Part shown: piece after piece, positions 27,733 to 37,117 of the stretch
Layout of the letters: the number at the start of each line of letters is the position of its first letter
Position numbering within the stretch: position 1 is the first letter of the stretch
The notes under the pieces: generated by a model
What the model saw: the letters and a program-made list of their open reading frames with translations, nothing else
Database searches by the model: none
What the model was told of the DNA's origin: nothing
Translations under genes and position numbers: made by a program
Source: Lutimaribacter degradans
GTDB taxonomy: Bacteria > Pseudomonadota > Alphaproteobacteria > Rhodobacterales > Rhodobacteraceae
Assembly (NCBI RefSeq): GCF_023703375.1
Contig: NZ_JAMQGO010000003.1
Coordinates: forward strand, 186,001-250,000
DNA: 64,000 nt
Reading direction: 5' to 3'

Positions 27733-27808
27733 GGGATTTCCTTTGGGGCCTAGCTTTGGCATACCGTCTCCATATAGGCGTCGCAAGGCGCTGTCCAAGG
27801 AGGGTGTA

Positions 27809-28246
27809 ATGATCCCGCGTTTCGGCCCCACACCGCGACACGACGTCAAGTACCGTCTCAGGCCGGGCGCCTATGCAATTCTGCCGCGCGGCGAGGAATT
27901 GCTGCTGACCTTTCAGGCCCAACCCAGGCCCGAGTTGCAATTGCCCGGCGGGGGAATCGATCCGGGCGAATCGCCCCTGGCCGCTTTGCACCGCGAGGTA
28001 TTTGAAGAAACCGGATGGACAATCGCCGCGCCGCGCCGCCTCGGGGCCTTTCGACGTTTCGTCTATATGCCCGAGTACGATCTATGGGCCGAGAAGCTGT
28101 GCGTGATCTACCACGCGCGACCTGTCAGGCGGATCGGCCCACCAACCGAACCTGACCACCGCGATGTCTGGGTGTCGTCACACCGCGCCGCGCAAGAGTT
28201 GGGCAATAGCGGTGACCGCCATTTCGTCACACGGTTCGTGGCCTAA
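27809..28246 (+). CDS. Nudix hydrolase
   Basis: A 145-residue Nudix protein with the box at residues 48-70 (GGIDPGESPLAALHREVFEETGW). The ATG at 27809 has an excellent Shine-Dalgarno (AAGGAGG). The substrate is not predictable; size and RLRPGAYAILPRGEELLL at the N-terminus resemble MutT/NUDIX-like nucleotide housekeeping enzymes. It is divergent from hslO, and its stop overlaps that of the convergent response-regulator phosphatase by 4 nt (CTAA). Confidence 0.88.
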   Translation: MIPRFGPTPRHDVKYRLRPGAYAILPRGEELLLTFQAQPRPELQLPGGGIDPGESPLAALHREVFEETGWTIAAPRRLGAFRRFVYMPEYDLWAEKLCVIYHARPVRRIGPPTEPDHRDVWVSSHRAAQELGNSGDRHFVTRFVA

Positions 28247-29526
28247 AGGGCCCTGTCTTCATTTTCCGGGCCGCCATATTCAAGCAGAACGGCGGAAACG
28301 TCATCAGCCTGCCTGCCGCCCTCGTGTTGGGTCAATTGCCAATGCATGTCATCCAACATTTCAGGGCCCTTGCGCGCCGTTTGCGCTTTTAGAAGCGTTA
28401 CCAACCCTTCTTCGCCCAGCATATCGCCCGTTGCGCTTTCGCTTTCCGTGAAGCCGTCGGAATAAAGCAAAAGCCGATCACCCGCCTGCAGCCTTATATT
28501 GAAAGAGCTGTATTCAGCGCCGGGCAGCAACCCGATTGGCAGGCCGCCCTTGCCCAGAAATTCAACCCGGCCATTGGCGCGTTGCACCACGGGGTGCGGA
28601 TGCCCGGCCTGCACCATTTCCACATGACCAGACCGAAGATCGACATTGGCATAAGCCATTGTAAGGTATTCCTCGACCCCGGTATCAGACAGCAGTCGGT
28701 CGTTCAGGATGCGCGCCACCTCGCCCGGCGGGCGCATGACGTGAAACCGTTCCAGCCTGCGCATCAACGCGATATTCTGGTCAAGGAAACGGCCACTCAG
28801 GTAACTGGCGAGGCGCGCCGTCATCAACGCTGACGTGATGCCATGGCCCGACACGTCGATCGAATAGACGCCCAGCCGGTTTTCGCCCGGGCAGAACAAC
28901 CCGACCAGATCACCGCCCACATGGCCGCAGGGTTTCAGCAGCATCGAGACCTGCGTTTTCCCGAAGCTGCAAAACCGGTCAGGCACCAAGGATTCCTGTA
29001 TCTTTCGCGCCTGGAGAAGATCGCGGTCAACCGCGTTGTACAACCCCTGGATTTCTTCCAGAGCGCCGGCCAGACGCTTGGACTTTCCCTTCAATTCACG
29101 CTCCATCCGAAGGACGCGCTGCCCGGCATTGATGCGCGCGCGTAATTCGGATGTATTGACGGGCTTGGTCAGAAAATCATCTGCCCCGCAATCCAGCCCT
29201 TGCGCCACGGCGTCCTTCTCGGTTTTTGACGTCAAAAGAATGAAATACCCGTAACCGTCGCGCGGCAACGCACGGAAGTGCCGGCAGAACTCCAACCCAT
29301 CCATGCCCGGCATCATCCAATCGCTAAGCACCAGGTCGGGCGGTCTGGATCGGCACTGTTTCAGCGCCGCTTGCCCACTGTCGGCCTCATTCACAACGAA
29401 ACCCCATCGGCGCAGCGACGCCACCAATATTCGCCGCTGTACACGGCTGTCATCCACCACGAGGACAGACAAGGCCCCTGCATCGCAGGGGTTGTCTGTT
29501 ATTCGCCTGAGTGGTGACACCTGCAA
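28243..29526 (-). CDS. Response regulator fused to PP2C (RsbU-type) phosphatase
   Basis: The 427-residue protein has a receiver domain at about 20-135 with the acidic pair Asp25/Asp26, phospho-acceptor Asp69 (LVLSDWMMPGMDG) and Lys121 (TKPV). A coiled-coil linker follows (about 140-175), then a SpoIIE/RsbU-type Ser/Thr phosphatase with GGDLVGLF, DVSGHGITSALM and SDGFTESE metal-binding motifs. Such proteins convert phosphorelay input into dephosphorylation of an anti-sigma antagonist, often in general stress control. The start is uncertain: the TTG at 29526 has AAAGGCGGG upstream. It is divergent from an Hpt gene. No anti-sigma or STAS gene is adjacent. Confidence 0.92.
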   Translation of the reverse strand: MQVSPLRRITDNPCDAGALSVLVVDDSRVQRRILVASLRRWGFVVNEADSGQAALKQCRSRPPDLVLSDWMMPGMDGLEFCRHFRALPRDGYGYFILLTSKTEKDAVAQGLDCGADDFLTKPVNTSELRARINAGQRVLRMERELKGKSKRLAGALEEIQGLYNAVDRDLLQARKIQESLVPDRFCSFGKTQVSMLLKPCGHVGGDLVGLFCPGENRLGVYSIDVSGHGITSALMTARLASYLSGRFLDQNIALMRRLERFHVMRPPGEVARILNDRLLSDTGVEEYLTMAYANVDLRSGHVEMVQAGHPHPVVQRANGRVEFLGKGGLPIGLLPGAEYSSFNIRLQAGDRLLLYSDGFTESESATGDMLGEEGLVTLLKAQTARKGPEMLDDMHWQLTQHEGGRQADDVSAVLLEYGGPENEDRAL

Positions 29527-29674
29527 GAAACCCGCCTTTCGGTTTTTCGGTTTCCTCCGTCTTGGCTCCTGGCGCTTTAAGAAAATGTAAACGGTAGAAT
29601 TTGCCGTATCCGGTCTTCCGGAGCTTGGGTTCTGTTAACCCCAGCCGTGAACACTGCGCAGCGGAGGTTGCCTC

Positions 29675-30004
29675 ATGATCGACTGGACACGCGTCAATTG
29701 TTTGCGAGACGAGGTTGGCGCAGATTGCTTTTGCGAAATCGTCGACCTGTTCCTGGAAGAGGTCGATGAAGGCATTGACAGGTTGCGCAATGGCGTGGCG
29801 CCCAATGCGCTTGGCCCCGAGCTGCATTTCTTGAAGGGATGCGCGTTGAACCTCGGGTTTTCAGAATTCTCGCAGCTTTGCCAGACCGGCGAGGTGCGGT
29901 GCAAAGCCGGCGAACAGGACAAGGTCGATATGACCGGGCTATTTCAATGCTATGATGCGTCGCGCGCCAGCTTTCTTTCCTCGGTTCAGGGCCGACCGGC
30001 CTAA
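29675..30004 (+). CDS. Histidine-phosphotransfer (Hpt) domain protein
   Basis: A 109-residue stand-alone Hpt module. The phosphoacceptor is His51 in ELHFLKGCALNLGF, matching the HXXKG(S/A) signature, within a four-helix bundle. GGAGG sits 8 nt upstream of the ATG. It is divergent from the response regulator-phosphatase across 148 nt, so it probably passes phosphate to or from that receiver; the cognate histidine kinase is not in the window. Its stop overlaps the convergent ilvA stop by 4 nt. The pairing is inferred from position. Confidence 0.88.
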   Translation: MIDWTRVNCLRDEVGADCFCEIVDLFLEEVDEGIDRLRNGVAPNALGPELHFLKGCALNLGFSEFSQLCQTGEVRCKAGEQDKVDMTGLFQCYDASRASFLSSVQGRPA

Positions 30005-31239
30005 ATCAGGAAATCAGCAAGGATTTCATCATCCGTCACATCGCGGAAGGCAAAGCCGCGGGCGTTCACGCGCTCGAACAAGATCGGGAAATTATCGGCC
30101 TGGCTGGTCTCGATCCCGATCAGGACCGACCCGAAGTTTCGGCTGTTTTTCTTCAGGTACTCAAACCGGGTGATATTGTCATCTGGTCCCAGCATATCCA
30201 GAAAATCGCGCAATGCACCGGGGCGTTGCGGCAGGCGCAGGATGAAATACTTCTTCAATCCCTGCCAGTTCATTGACCGCTCCTTGACTTCGGGCAAGCG
30301 CTCGAAATCAAAATTCCCACCCGATGTCACGCAGACCACGCGCTTGCCACGGATCGCATCGGCCACATCCACCAGCGCATCCACGGCCAGTGCGCCGGCG
30401 GGTTCCAACACGATGCCTTCGACATTGAGCATGTCCAGCATTGTGCCACATATCCGGTTTTCCGGTGCCGCCATGACATCCGTGGCCGACACATCGCGCA
30501 GACGCTCGAACGGTCGGGCGCCGATCCGCGCTACAGAAGCGCCATCAACAAAACTATCGACCCGATCCAGTGTTACCGGCTTGCCGGCCTGTACCGCGGC
30601 ATAAAGGCTGCGCCCACCGGCCGGTTCGACGAAGGTGTATGCGCAGCGCGTCCCGAAAAACGAACGCACCCCCGCGCTCAGCCCGCCGCCACCGACGGGC
30701 AGAATGATATGGTCAGGCGCGCCGCCCATCTGCACCGCGATTTCCACCGCGACGCTGGCCTGCCCCTCGATCACGTCGTCATCGTCGAACGGTGCCAGGA
30801 AATGCCCGCCCTGATCGGCACAAAACGCCTGCGCCTCGGCCAACGTGTCGTCGAAAAAGTCACCTGTCAGGCGTATCTCAACGGCATCGCCCCCGAAAAT
30901 CTCGGTTTTCTGGATTTTCTGTTGTGGTGTTGTCACCGGCATGAAGATAACGCCCTTCACACCGAAATGGCTGCACATGTAGGCCACGCCTTGTGCGTGG
31001 TTTCCCGCGCTTGCGCACACGAACAACTGTTGGTCGGGCTGGCCCTCAAGCACCTTGCGCATGGCATTGAACGCCCCGCGCAACTTGTAGCTGCGGACCG
31101 GGGTCAGATCTTCGCGCTTGAGCCATATCTCGGCATCGAAGCGATCAGAAAGATGCGCATTCAATTGCAGCGGCGTTTCTGGAAACACCTCGCGCATGGC
31201 GCGTTCGGCCACGCGGGCCATATCCTGAAAACTTGTCAT
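30001..31239 (-). CDS. ilvA: Threonine ammonia-lyase (biosynthetic)
   Basis: The 412-residue PLP enzyme deaminates threonine to 2-oxobutyrate, the first step toward isoleucine. The PLP lysine is Lys52 (SYKLRGAF); the phosphate-binding loop GGGGLSAGV and SAGNHAQGVA are present. A single C-terminal ACT-like regulatory region (about 325-412, with RPGALRDFLDMLGPDDNITRF) suggests allosteric feedback. It is divergent from argG and converges with the Hpt gene. Confidence 0.95.
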   Translation of the reverse strand: MTSFQDMARVAERAMREVFPETPLQLNAHLSDRFDAEIWLKREDLTPVRSYKLRGAFNAMRKVLEGQPDQQLFVCASAGNHAQGVAYMCSHFGVKGVIFMPVTTPQQKIQKTEIFGGDAVEIRLTGDFFDDTLAEAQAFCADQGGHFLAPFDDDDVIEGQASVAVEIAVQMGGAPDHIILPVGGGGLSAGVRSFFGTRCAYTFVEPAGGRSLYAAVQAGKPVTLDRVDSFVDGASVARIGARPFERLRDVSATDVMAAPENRICGTMLDMLNVEGIVLEPAGALAVDALVDVADAIRGKRVVCVTSGGNFDFERLPEVKERSMNWQGLKKYFILRLPQRPGALRDFLDMLGPDDNITRFEYLKKNSRNFGSVLIGIETSQADNFPILFERVNARGFAFRDVTDDEILADFLI

Positions 31240-31371
31240 GTCTTACGTGATGGCGGGCAAATCGGGCCTTTGCAAGACGACGCACGGTATTCTTTGGCAT
31301 ACGGGGCCCATGTTGCGCCCGGCGCATAAAGACGCTAGGCGATGGCGAACCTGTTTTCCTTGGAGAGTCCC

Positions 31372-32601
31372 ATGTCCGCGCCCAAGAAAGTCGTGCTGGC
31401 CTATTCCGGTGGCCTTGATACCTCGATCATCCTCAAATGGCTGCAAACCGAATATGGTTGCGAGGTGGTGACATTCACCGCCGATCTTGGCCAAGGCGAA
31501 GAGTTGGAGCCCGCCCGCAAGAAGGCCGAGATGCTGGGCATCAAGTCCGAGAATATCTATATCGAAGATATTCGCGAAGAATTCGTGCGTGATTTCGTTT
31601 TTCCCATGTTCCGCGCCAACGCGGTTTACGAAGGCCTGTATCTTCTCGGCACCTCGATCGCGCGGCCGCTGATTTCAAAACGGCTGGTGGAGATCGCCGC
31701 AGAAACCGGCGCCGACGCCGTGGCGCATGGCGCCACGGGCAAGGGTAATGACCAGGTTCGGTTCGAACTTTCGGCCTATGCCTTGAACCCCGATATCAAG
31801 GTTATCGCACCCTGGCGCGAATGGGATTTGACCAGCCGCACCAAGTTGCTGGAATTTGCCGAGCAGAACCAGATTCCCATCGCCAAGGACAAACGCGGCG
31901 AGGCGCCGTTCAGCGTGGATGCGAACCTGTTGCACACATCTTCCGAGGGCAAGGTGCTTGAAGATCCGGGTGAAATGGCGCCCGAATATGTCTATCAGCG
32001 CACCGATGATCCGGTCACGCAAGCGCCGGATGAGCCCGAGTATATCGAGATCGGGTTTGAAAAGGGTGACGCCGTTTCGATCAACGGAACGGCCATGAGC
32101 CCGGCAACGATCCTGACCAAGCTAAACGAATATGGCAAAAAGCATGGCATCGGACGGCTGGATTTCGTTGAAAACCGCTTTGTCGGTATGAAATCACGTG
32201 GCATCTACGAGACCCCGGGCGGTGACATCCTGCTCGAAGCGCATCGCGGAATCGAGCAGATTACGCTGGATAGCGGCGCCGGGCACCTGAAAGACTCGAT
32301 CATGCCCCGCTATGCTGAACTGATCTATAACGGGTTTTGGTACAGCCCCGAACGCGAAATGCTGCAAGCCCTGATCGACAAAAGCCAGGAGCACGTGACC
32401 GGCACCGTCAAACTGATGCTCTACAAGGGCGCCGCGCGCACCGTTGCGCGCTGGTCAGATCATTCGCTGTATTCCGAGGCGCATGTGACCTTTGAAGAAG
32501 ATGCCGGCGCTTACGATCAAACCGATGCGCAGGGCTTTATCCAGCTCAACGCGTTGCGGCTGAAATTGTTGGCAGCGCGCGACCGGCGGCTCAAAGGCTA
32601 G
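31372..32601 (+). CDS. argG: Argininosuccinate synthase
   Basis: ArgG joins citrulline and aspartate with ATP to form argininosuccinate. The 409-residue protein has the P-loop YSGGLDTS at 11-18 and the conserved [14 protein letters not shown] and [11 protein letters not shown] segments. The ATG at 31372 has GGAGAG 7 nt upstream and starts [12 protein letters not shown] strong intrinsic terminator follows at 32633-32663. With argJ at 5.1 kb this is the second arginine gene in the window. Confidence 0.98.
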   Translation: MSAPKKVVLAYSGGLDTSIILKWLQTEYGCEVVTFTADLGQGEELEPARKKAEMLGIKSENIYIEDIREEFVRDFVFPMFRANAVYEGLYLLGTSIARPLISKRLVEIAAETGADAVAHGATGKGNDQVRFELSAYALNPDIKVIAPWREWDLTSRTKLLEFAEQNQIPIAKDKRGEAPFSVDANLLHTSSEGKVLEDPGEMAPEYVYQRTDDPVTQAPDEPEYIEIGFEKGDAVSINGTAMSPATILTKLNEYGKKHGIGRLDFVENRFVGMKSRGIYETPGGDILLEAHRGIEQITLDSGAGHLKDSIMPRYAELIYNGFWYSPEREMLQALIDKSQEHVTGTVKLMLYKGAARTVARWSDHSLYSEAHVTFEEDAGAYDQTDAQGFIQLNALRLKLLAARDRRLKG

Positions 32602-32632
32602 GGGCGGCAACGTCACCCTTGCACAAGGCGGC

Positions 32633-32663
32633 AAATGCCCGGCACCCTTGCCGGGCATTTTTC
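32633..32663 (+). terminator. Intrinsic terminator of argG
   Basis: AAATGCCCGGC and GCCGGGCATTT form a perfect 11-bp stem with a 6-nt loop followed by TTTTC. It starts 32 nt after argG and ends just before the ribosome site of the SCP2 gene. The latter therefore depends on readthrough or a promoter I cannot see. Confidence 0.9.
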
Positions 32664-32677
32664 ATTCCGAGGCTACC

Positions 32678-32959
32678 ATGCTGAACACCATCGCCGAGCG
32701 GATCAACACCGGGCTGAACGGCCAGGGCTTTGAGGGCTCGCTAAAATTCGATTGCGGTGCCGATGGTGTTCTGGTGCTGGCCGACAACATGGCATCGACC
32801 GTTGACCGTGACACTGATTGCACCATCCGGTTAAGCCTTGAGAACCTCAAGGCGCTATTGGCGGGCAAACTGAACCCGATGACCGGGGTGATGATGGGCA
32901 AGCTGAAGATAAGCGGAAACCCGGCGGTGGCGATGAAACTAGGGTCGCTGCTGAAATAG
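32678..32959 (+). CDS. SCP2 sterol-binding-domain protein
   Basis: A 93-residue protein made only of an SCP2-like lipid-binding fold. It has VLVLADNMASTV, DTDCTIRLSLENLKALLAGKL, then PMTGVMMGKLKISGN and VAMKLGSLL, which form the conserved second half. Such small proteins bind hydrophobic ligands; the ligand here is unknown. GAGG lies 6 nt upstream of the ATG at 32678. It follows the argG terminator by only about 15 nt. Confidence 0.9.
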   Translation: MLNTIAERINTGLNGQGFEGSLKFDCGADGVLVLADNMASTVDRDTDCTIRLSLENLKALLAGKLNPMTGVMMGKLKISGNPAVAMKLGSLLK

Positions 32960-33149
32960 AGCCTGTTTCAGCGCGATTCCTGCGTGGAAAAGACGTGGCT
33001 GCCACGCCAGCGTCCGCGACCACGCGACCTTTCGACCGGCGCGCACAGCCCGTCACGCGCTGTCACCGTTGCGTGACATTGCGTTGCAACGGCTATGCAG
33101 ACAGCCGCGACAGGGGCATCCTGCGTGAAAGCATACGGAGGACAAGCCA

Positions 33150-33812
33150 ATGAAAAACAAACTGGCGAATCTGAAGGCAATCACCCTGACCCTGGCCATC
33201 GCGCTGGGATGGATCGCACAGAACGGCGAGGCCCACGCCGCCGAAACACGCGTTCTGACCGTGGCGGGCGGGTGTTTCTGGTGCGTCGAGGCCGATTTCG
33301 AAAAGGTAAAAGGCGTGGAGGAAGTTGTCTCGGGCTATACCGGGGGCAGCACCGAAAACCCGACCTACAAGCAGGTCACGCGCGGCGGTACCGGGCATTA
33401 CGAAGCGGTGCAGATCATGTTCAACCCGGAACAGGTAAGCCGGGCGCAACTGCTGCACATGTTCCTGCGTTCGGTTGATCCAACCGATGCGGGCGGCCAG
33501 TTCTGCGACCGCGGCGAAAGCTACCGAACGGCTATTTTCGTCTCTGATCAAGCTGAAAAGGAGCTTGCACAGCAAGCCATTGCCAACGCGCGGCAAGAGT
33601 TGGGGCAAAAGGTCGTCACGCCGATCGTGGATGCAAAGACGTTTTACAAGGCCGAGGCCTATCACCAGGATTACTACAAGGGCGACAGGCTGATGGTCAC
33701 CCGGTTCGGTCCAATTCGCCAGTCAAAAGCCTATGAACGCTATCGCGAAGCCTGCGGGCGCGATGACCGCGTGCGGCAATTGTGGGGCGGCGCAGCACCC
33801 TTTGCCAGCTAG
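33150..33812 (+). CDS. msrA: Exported peptide methionine-S-sulfoxide reductase
   Basis: MsrA repairs S-methionine sulfoxide in proteins. The active-site motif GCFWC has the catalytic Cys42, and GTGHYEAV and PTDAGGQFCDRG are conserved. An N-terminal signal peptide (about 1-31, with a hydrophobic core and AHA site) indicates a periplasmic form, which is less common than the cytoplasmic enzyme. GGAGGA lies about 9 nt upstream of the ATG. The 190-nt upstream gap shows no convincing promoter. The stop forms a shared CTAG with the convergent rbsK stop. Confidence 0.95.
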   Translation: MKNKLANLKAITLTLAIALGWIAQNGEAHAAETRVLTVAGGCFWCVEADFEKVKGVEEVVSGYTGGSTENPTYKQVTRGGTGHYEAVQIMFNPEQVSRAQLLHMFLRSVDPTDAGGQFCDRGESYRTAIFVSDQAEKELAQQAIANARQELGQKVVTPIVDAKTFYKAEAYHQDYYKGDRLMVTRFGPIRQSKAYERYREACGRDDRVRQLWGGAAPFAS

Positions 33813-34681
33813 ATCTTTAGAAATGCGTCAACCTCGACCCTGGTAGGAATCGCATCGGCGGTGCCTGCGCGCGTAACCTTCAACGCGGCGGCCGCTGCCG
33901 CAAGGCGCAGCGCATCGCCCGGCACCATGCTCTGCGACAATCCGGCGACCATGTACCCGGCAAATGTATCGCCCGCGCCGGTGGTGTCGACCGCATCCAC
34001 TTCTTGCGCGGGAACAGAGACTGTTTCACCACGGTTCGGCCCGATCCACTCGGCGCCGTCTGCACCTTTTGTAACCACGATCTGCGGCACAGGCAGGTCA
34101 GCCACCGCCACGCCCAGCGCCCGCGACAATTGCCGTGCCTCGACAGCGTTCAAAAGCAACAGATCGACATGCGGCATCATGGCCCGCACCGAATCCACTG
34201 CGAAAGGCGCGGCGGAATAGGCAACCAGCGCCCCCTGCCCCCGCGCCCGCTTTGCGGCCTCGGCCTGAAGGTTGGTTTCGTTTTGCAAAATCAGCCAATC
34301 GCCCGAACCCGCAGCATCCAGAACCGCCAGTTGATCGGCGCCAAGCGCATGGTTCGCGCCGGGATAGAGTATGATCTGGTTCTCGCCAGCCGGATCGACA
34401 CAGATGACGGCATGGCCGGTGGGCGTTTCCGTTTCCGCAATCGCCTGCGTCTGCACCCCGTAGCTGGCCAGACGGTCGACAGCCCAGGCGCCATCGCGCC
34501 CGACCGCACCCATATGCACAACCTCGGCACCGGCCTGCGCGGCGGCCACCGATTGGTTGGCTCCCTTGCCGCCCAGCCCGGTTGTCAGCGCGGTGGCCGC
34601 CAACGTTTCGCCCGCACCCGGCAAATGCGGGACGGCATAGAAATGATCGGCGTTGATCGAGCCCAGGTTATAGATCGTCAT
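33809..34681 (-). CDS. rbsK: PfkB-family sugar kinase (ribokinase-like)
   Basis: The 290-residue kinase has the N-terminal GGKGANQSVAAAQAGA signature and the C-terminal anion-hole motif DTTGAGDTF with catalytic base Asp238. Both are typical of ribokinase, which phosphorylates ribose at O5. No ribose transporter is adjacent, so another sugar or nucleoside is possible. It converges on msrA with a 4-nt CTAG overlap and lies 49 nt downstream of maeB. Confidence 0.88.
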   Translation of the reverse strand: MTIYNLGSINADHFYAVPHLPGAGETLAATALTTGLGGKGANQSVAAAQAGAEVVHMGAVGRDGAWAVDRLASYGVQTQAIAETETPTGHAVICVDPAGENQIILYPGANHALGADQLAVLDAAGSGDWLILQNETNLQAEAAKRARGQGALVAYSAAPFAVDSVRAMMPHVDLLLLNAVEARQLSRALGVAVADLPVPQIVVTKGADGAEWIGPNRGETVSVPAQEVDAVDTTGAGDTFAGYMVAGLSQSMVPGDALRLAAAAAALKVTRAGTADAIPTRVEVDAFLKI

Positions 34682-34730
34682 GCGGCGCCCCCGGCACCAA
34701 GGTTATCGTGGCCGGCACGGGGTGCACTCA

Positions 34731-36986
34731 TCACCCCACCTTGCACGAGGCCAGAACCGCCATGTTCAGAATATCGGTTGCGGTGGCGTTGGACGAACAG
34801 ATCTGGATCGAGGCATCGATACCCGACAGGATCGGCCCGATCACGGTGGCACCGGCCATTTCCTGCATCAATTTCACGCTGATCGAGGCAGAGTGCCGCG
34901 CCGGCACCACGAGGATGTTCGCCGGGCCCGACAGGCGCTGAAACGGGTAATTCGCCTGCGCCTGCGGGTTCAGGGCAACGTCGACGGTCATTTCGCCTTC
35001 GAACTCGAAATCCACGCCGCGACGCTCCAGCACGCGGGGCGCCAGGTGCATCTTTTCGGCCCGTTCTGACCGGGGGTAGCCGAACGTGGAAAACGAAACA
35101 AAGGCAACACGCGGATCAAGCCCAAGGTGGCGGGCGACGTCGGCGCCACGCTGGGCGATGTTTGCCAGGTCTTCCTCATCCGGCCATTCGTGCACCAGCG
35201 TATCAGCCACCAGAACTATTCGGCCCTTGTGCAGCAGTGCCGTCACGCCGGCAGCACCATTGGCGGCATCCGCGTCGAAGACGTGGTTGATCAGCTCCAT
35301 CACGTGGGCCGATTTCCGGGTCGCGCCGGTGATCATCCCATCGCCATGATCATGCGCCAACATCAGCGCCGAAAACACGTGCCGGTCGCGCGCGGCGAGG
35401 CGGTGAATATCGTGCCGGTCGTGCCCCTTGCGTTGCAGGCGTTGATACAGGAATTCCTTGTAGGTTTCCAAATGCCGGGTGTTGGCGGCGTTCACGACCT
35501 CGAGCTCACGAACGGCGTCACCCAAACCCGCGGCTTCCAGCTTTTCCTTCACGTCCTTTTCACGGCCAACGACCAGCGCTTTGCCCAGGCCCTGGCGCTG
35601 ATACATCACGGCAGCGCGCAGCACGCGCACATCGTCGCCTTCGGCAAAGATCATGCGGGCCTGTGCGTTGCGGGCCCGGGCGTTAATGCCGCGCAATATG
35701 CTGGCTGTCGGGTCCATCCGGGTTTTCAGGCCCAGCTCATAAGCATCCATGTCGATGATCGGGCGGCGGGCGGCGCCGGTTTCCATCCCGGCGCGGGCCA
35801 CGGCTGGCGGTACACGGTGAATCAGGCGCGGGTCAAAAGGCGTGGGAATGATGTAATCGCGCCCGAAAGTCAGCTTGCGGCCATAGGCCATCGCAACCTC
35901 GTCGGGCACATCTTCGCGTGCAAGCTCGGCCAGCGCCTCGGCGCAGGCAATCTTCATCTCGTCATTGATGGCGCGCGCGTTGATATCCAGCGCCCCACGG
36001 AAGAGATAGGGAAAGCCAAGCACGTTGTTGACCTGGTTGGGGTAATCGCTGCGCCCCGTGGCAACGATGGCGTCCTGGCGAACCTCGTGCGCCTCTTCGG
36101 GGGTGATTTCCGGGTCAGGGTTGGCCATGGCAAAAATAACCGGGTTGTCGGCCATGCTGGCAACCATCGCTTGAGTTACCGCACCCTTGGCACTGACCCC
36201 CAGAAACACGTCGGCGCCCACCATCGCCTCTTCCAGGCTTCGCGCCTCGGTTTTGACGGCATGGGCCGATTTCCACTGGTTCATACCCTCGGTCCGACCC
36301 TGGTAGATCACGCCCTTGGTGTCACAGGCGATGCAGTTTTCGTGCCGCGCGCCCATGCGTTTCAGCAGTTCGACACAGGCGATGCCCGCGGCACCGGCCC
36401 CGTTCAGCACGATTTTCACATCTTCGATCTTCTTGCCCGAAAGGTGCAGCGCGTTGATCAGCCCCGCCGCGCAAATCACCGCTGTCCCATGCTGATCGTC
36501 ATGGAAAACGGGAATATCCATTTCCTCTTTCAGGCGCTGTTCAATGATGAAACATTCCGGCGCCTTGATGTCTTCGAGGTTGATCCCCCCGAATGTCGGC
36601 CCCATCAGCCGCACGGCGTTGCAAAAGGCATCAACGTCTTCGGTATCAAGCTCGATGTCGATCGAATTCACGTCGGCAAACCGCTTGAACAGAACCGACT
36701 TGCCCTCCATCACCGGCTTGCTGCCCAGCGCGCCCAGGTTACCCAGACCGAGAACCGCGGTGCCGTTGGAAATGACCGCCACAAGGTTGCCCTTGTTGGT
36801 GTAGTCATAGGCCAGTTCGGGGTTTTCCGCGATCTCCTCGCACGGAACGGCCACGCCGGGCGAATAGGCCAGCGAAAGGTCGCGCTGCGTTGTCATGGGG
36901 ACGGTTGCGTTCACCTCCCACTTGCCGGGGGTGGGTTCAAGATGAAAGGCCAATGCCTCTTCGCGGGTGATACGGTTTTTCGACAT
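34731..36986 (-). CDS. maeB: NADP-dependent malic enzyme with phosphotransacetylase-like domain
   Basis: MaeB decarboxylates malate to pyruvate with NADP. The 751-residue protein has the malic domain first (about 1-430, with SLAYSPGVAVPC, FHDDQHGTA and VLNGAGAAGIACVELL). A phosphotransacetylase-like domain follows (about 430-751), which in relatives binds acetyl-CoA and regulates activity. The ATG at 36986 begins MSKNRITREEALAFH with AAAGG about 10 nt upstream. On the minus strand TTGAGG, 17 nt, TAAGAA lies about 50-80 nt upstream as a possible promoter. It is divergent from mutS. Confidence 0.96.
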   Translation of the reverse strand: MSKNRITREEALAFHLEPTPGKWEVNATVPMTTQRDLSLAYSPGVAVPCEEIAENPELAYDYTNKGNLVAVISNGTAVLGLGNLGALGSKPVMEGKSVLFKRFADVNSIDIELDTEDVDAFCNAVRLMGPTFGGINLEDIKAPECFIIEQRLKEEMDIPVFHDDQHGTAVICAAGLINALHLSGKKIEDVKIVLNGAGAAGIACVELLKRMGARHENCIACDTKGVIYQGRTEGMNQWKSAHAVKTEARSLEEAMVGADVFLGVSAKGAVTQAMVASMADNPVIFAMANPDPEITPEEAHEVRQDAIVATGRSDYPNQVNNVLGFPYLFRGALDINARAINDEMKIACAEALAELAREDVPDEVAMAYGRKLTFGRDYIIPTPFDPRLIHRVPPAVARAGMETGAARRPIIDMDAYELGLKTRMDPTASILRGINARARNAQARMIFAEGDDVRVLRAAVMYQRQGLGKALVVGREKDVKEKLEAAGLGDAVRELEVVNAANTRHLETYKEFLYQRLQRKGHDRHDIHRLAARDRHVFSALMLAHDHGDGMITGATRKSAHVMELINHVFDADAANGAAGVTALLHKGRIVLVADTLVHEWPDEEDLANIAQRGADVARHLGLDPRVAFVSFSTFGYPRSERAEKMHLAPRVLERRGVDFEFEGEMTVDVALNPQAQANYPFQRLSGPANILVVPARHSASISVKLMQEMAGATVIGPILSGIDASIQICSSNATATDILNMAVLASCKVG

Positions 36987-37117
36987 CTGATGGCCTTTGA
37001 TTGCATGGGGCTTATGCTTCTTACATGGCCGTTGGTTTTGCCTCAACCTTTTGCGGTTTGGTCTTGGACGTGGTGCCCGCCATTTGTAAGGTCGCGCGAA
37101 ACCAAAGGGGGTCTACG

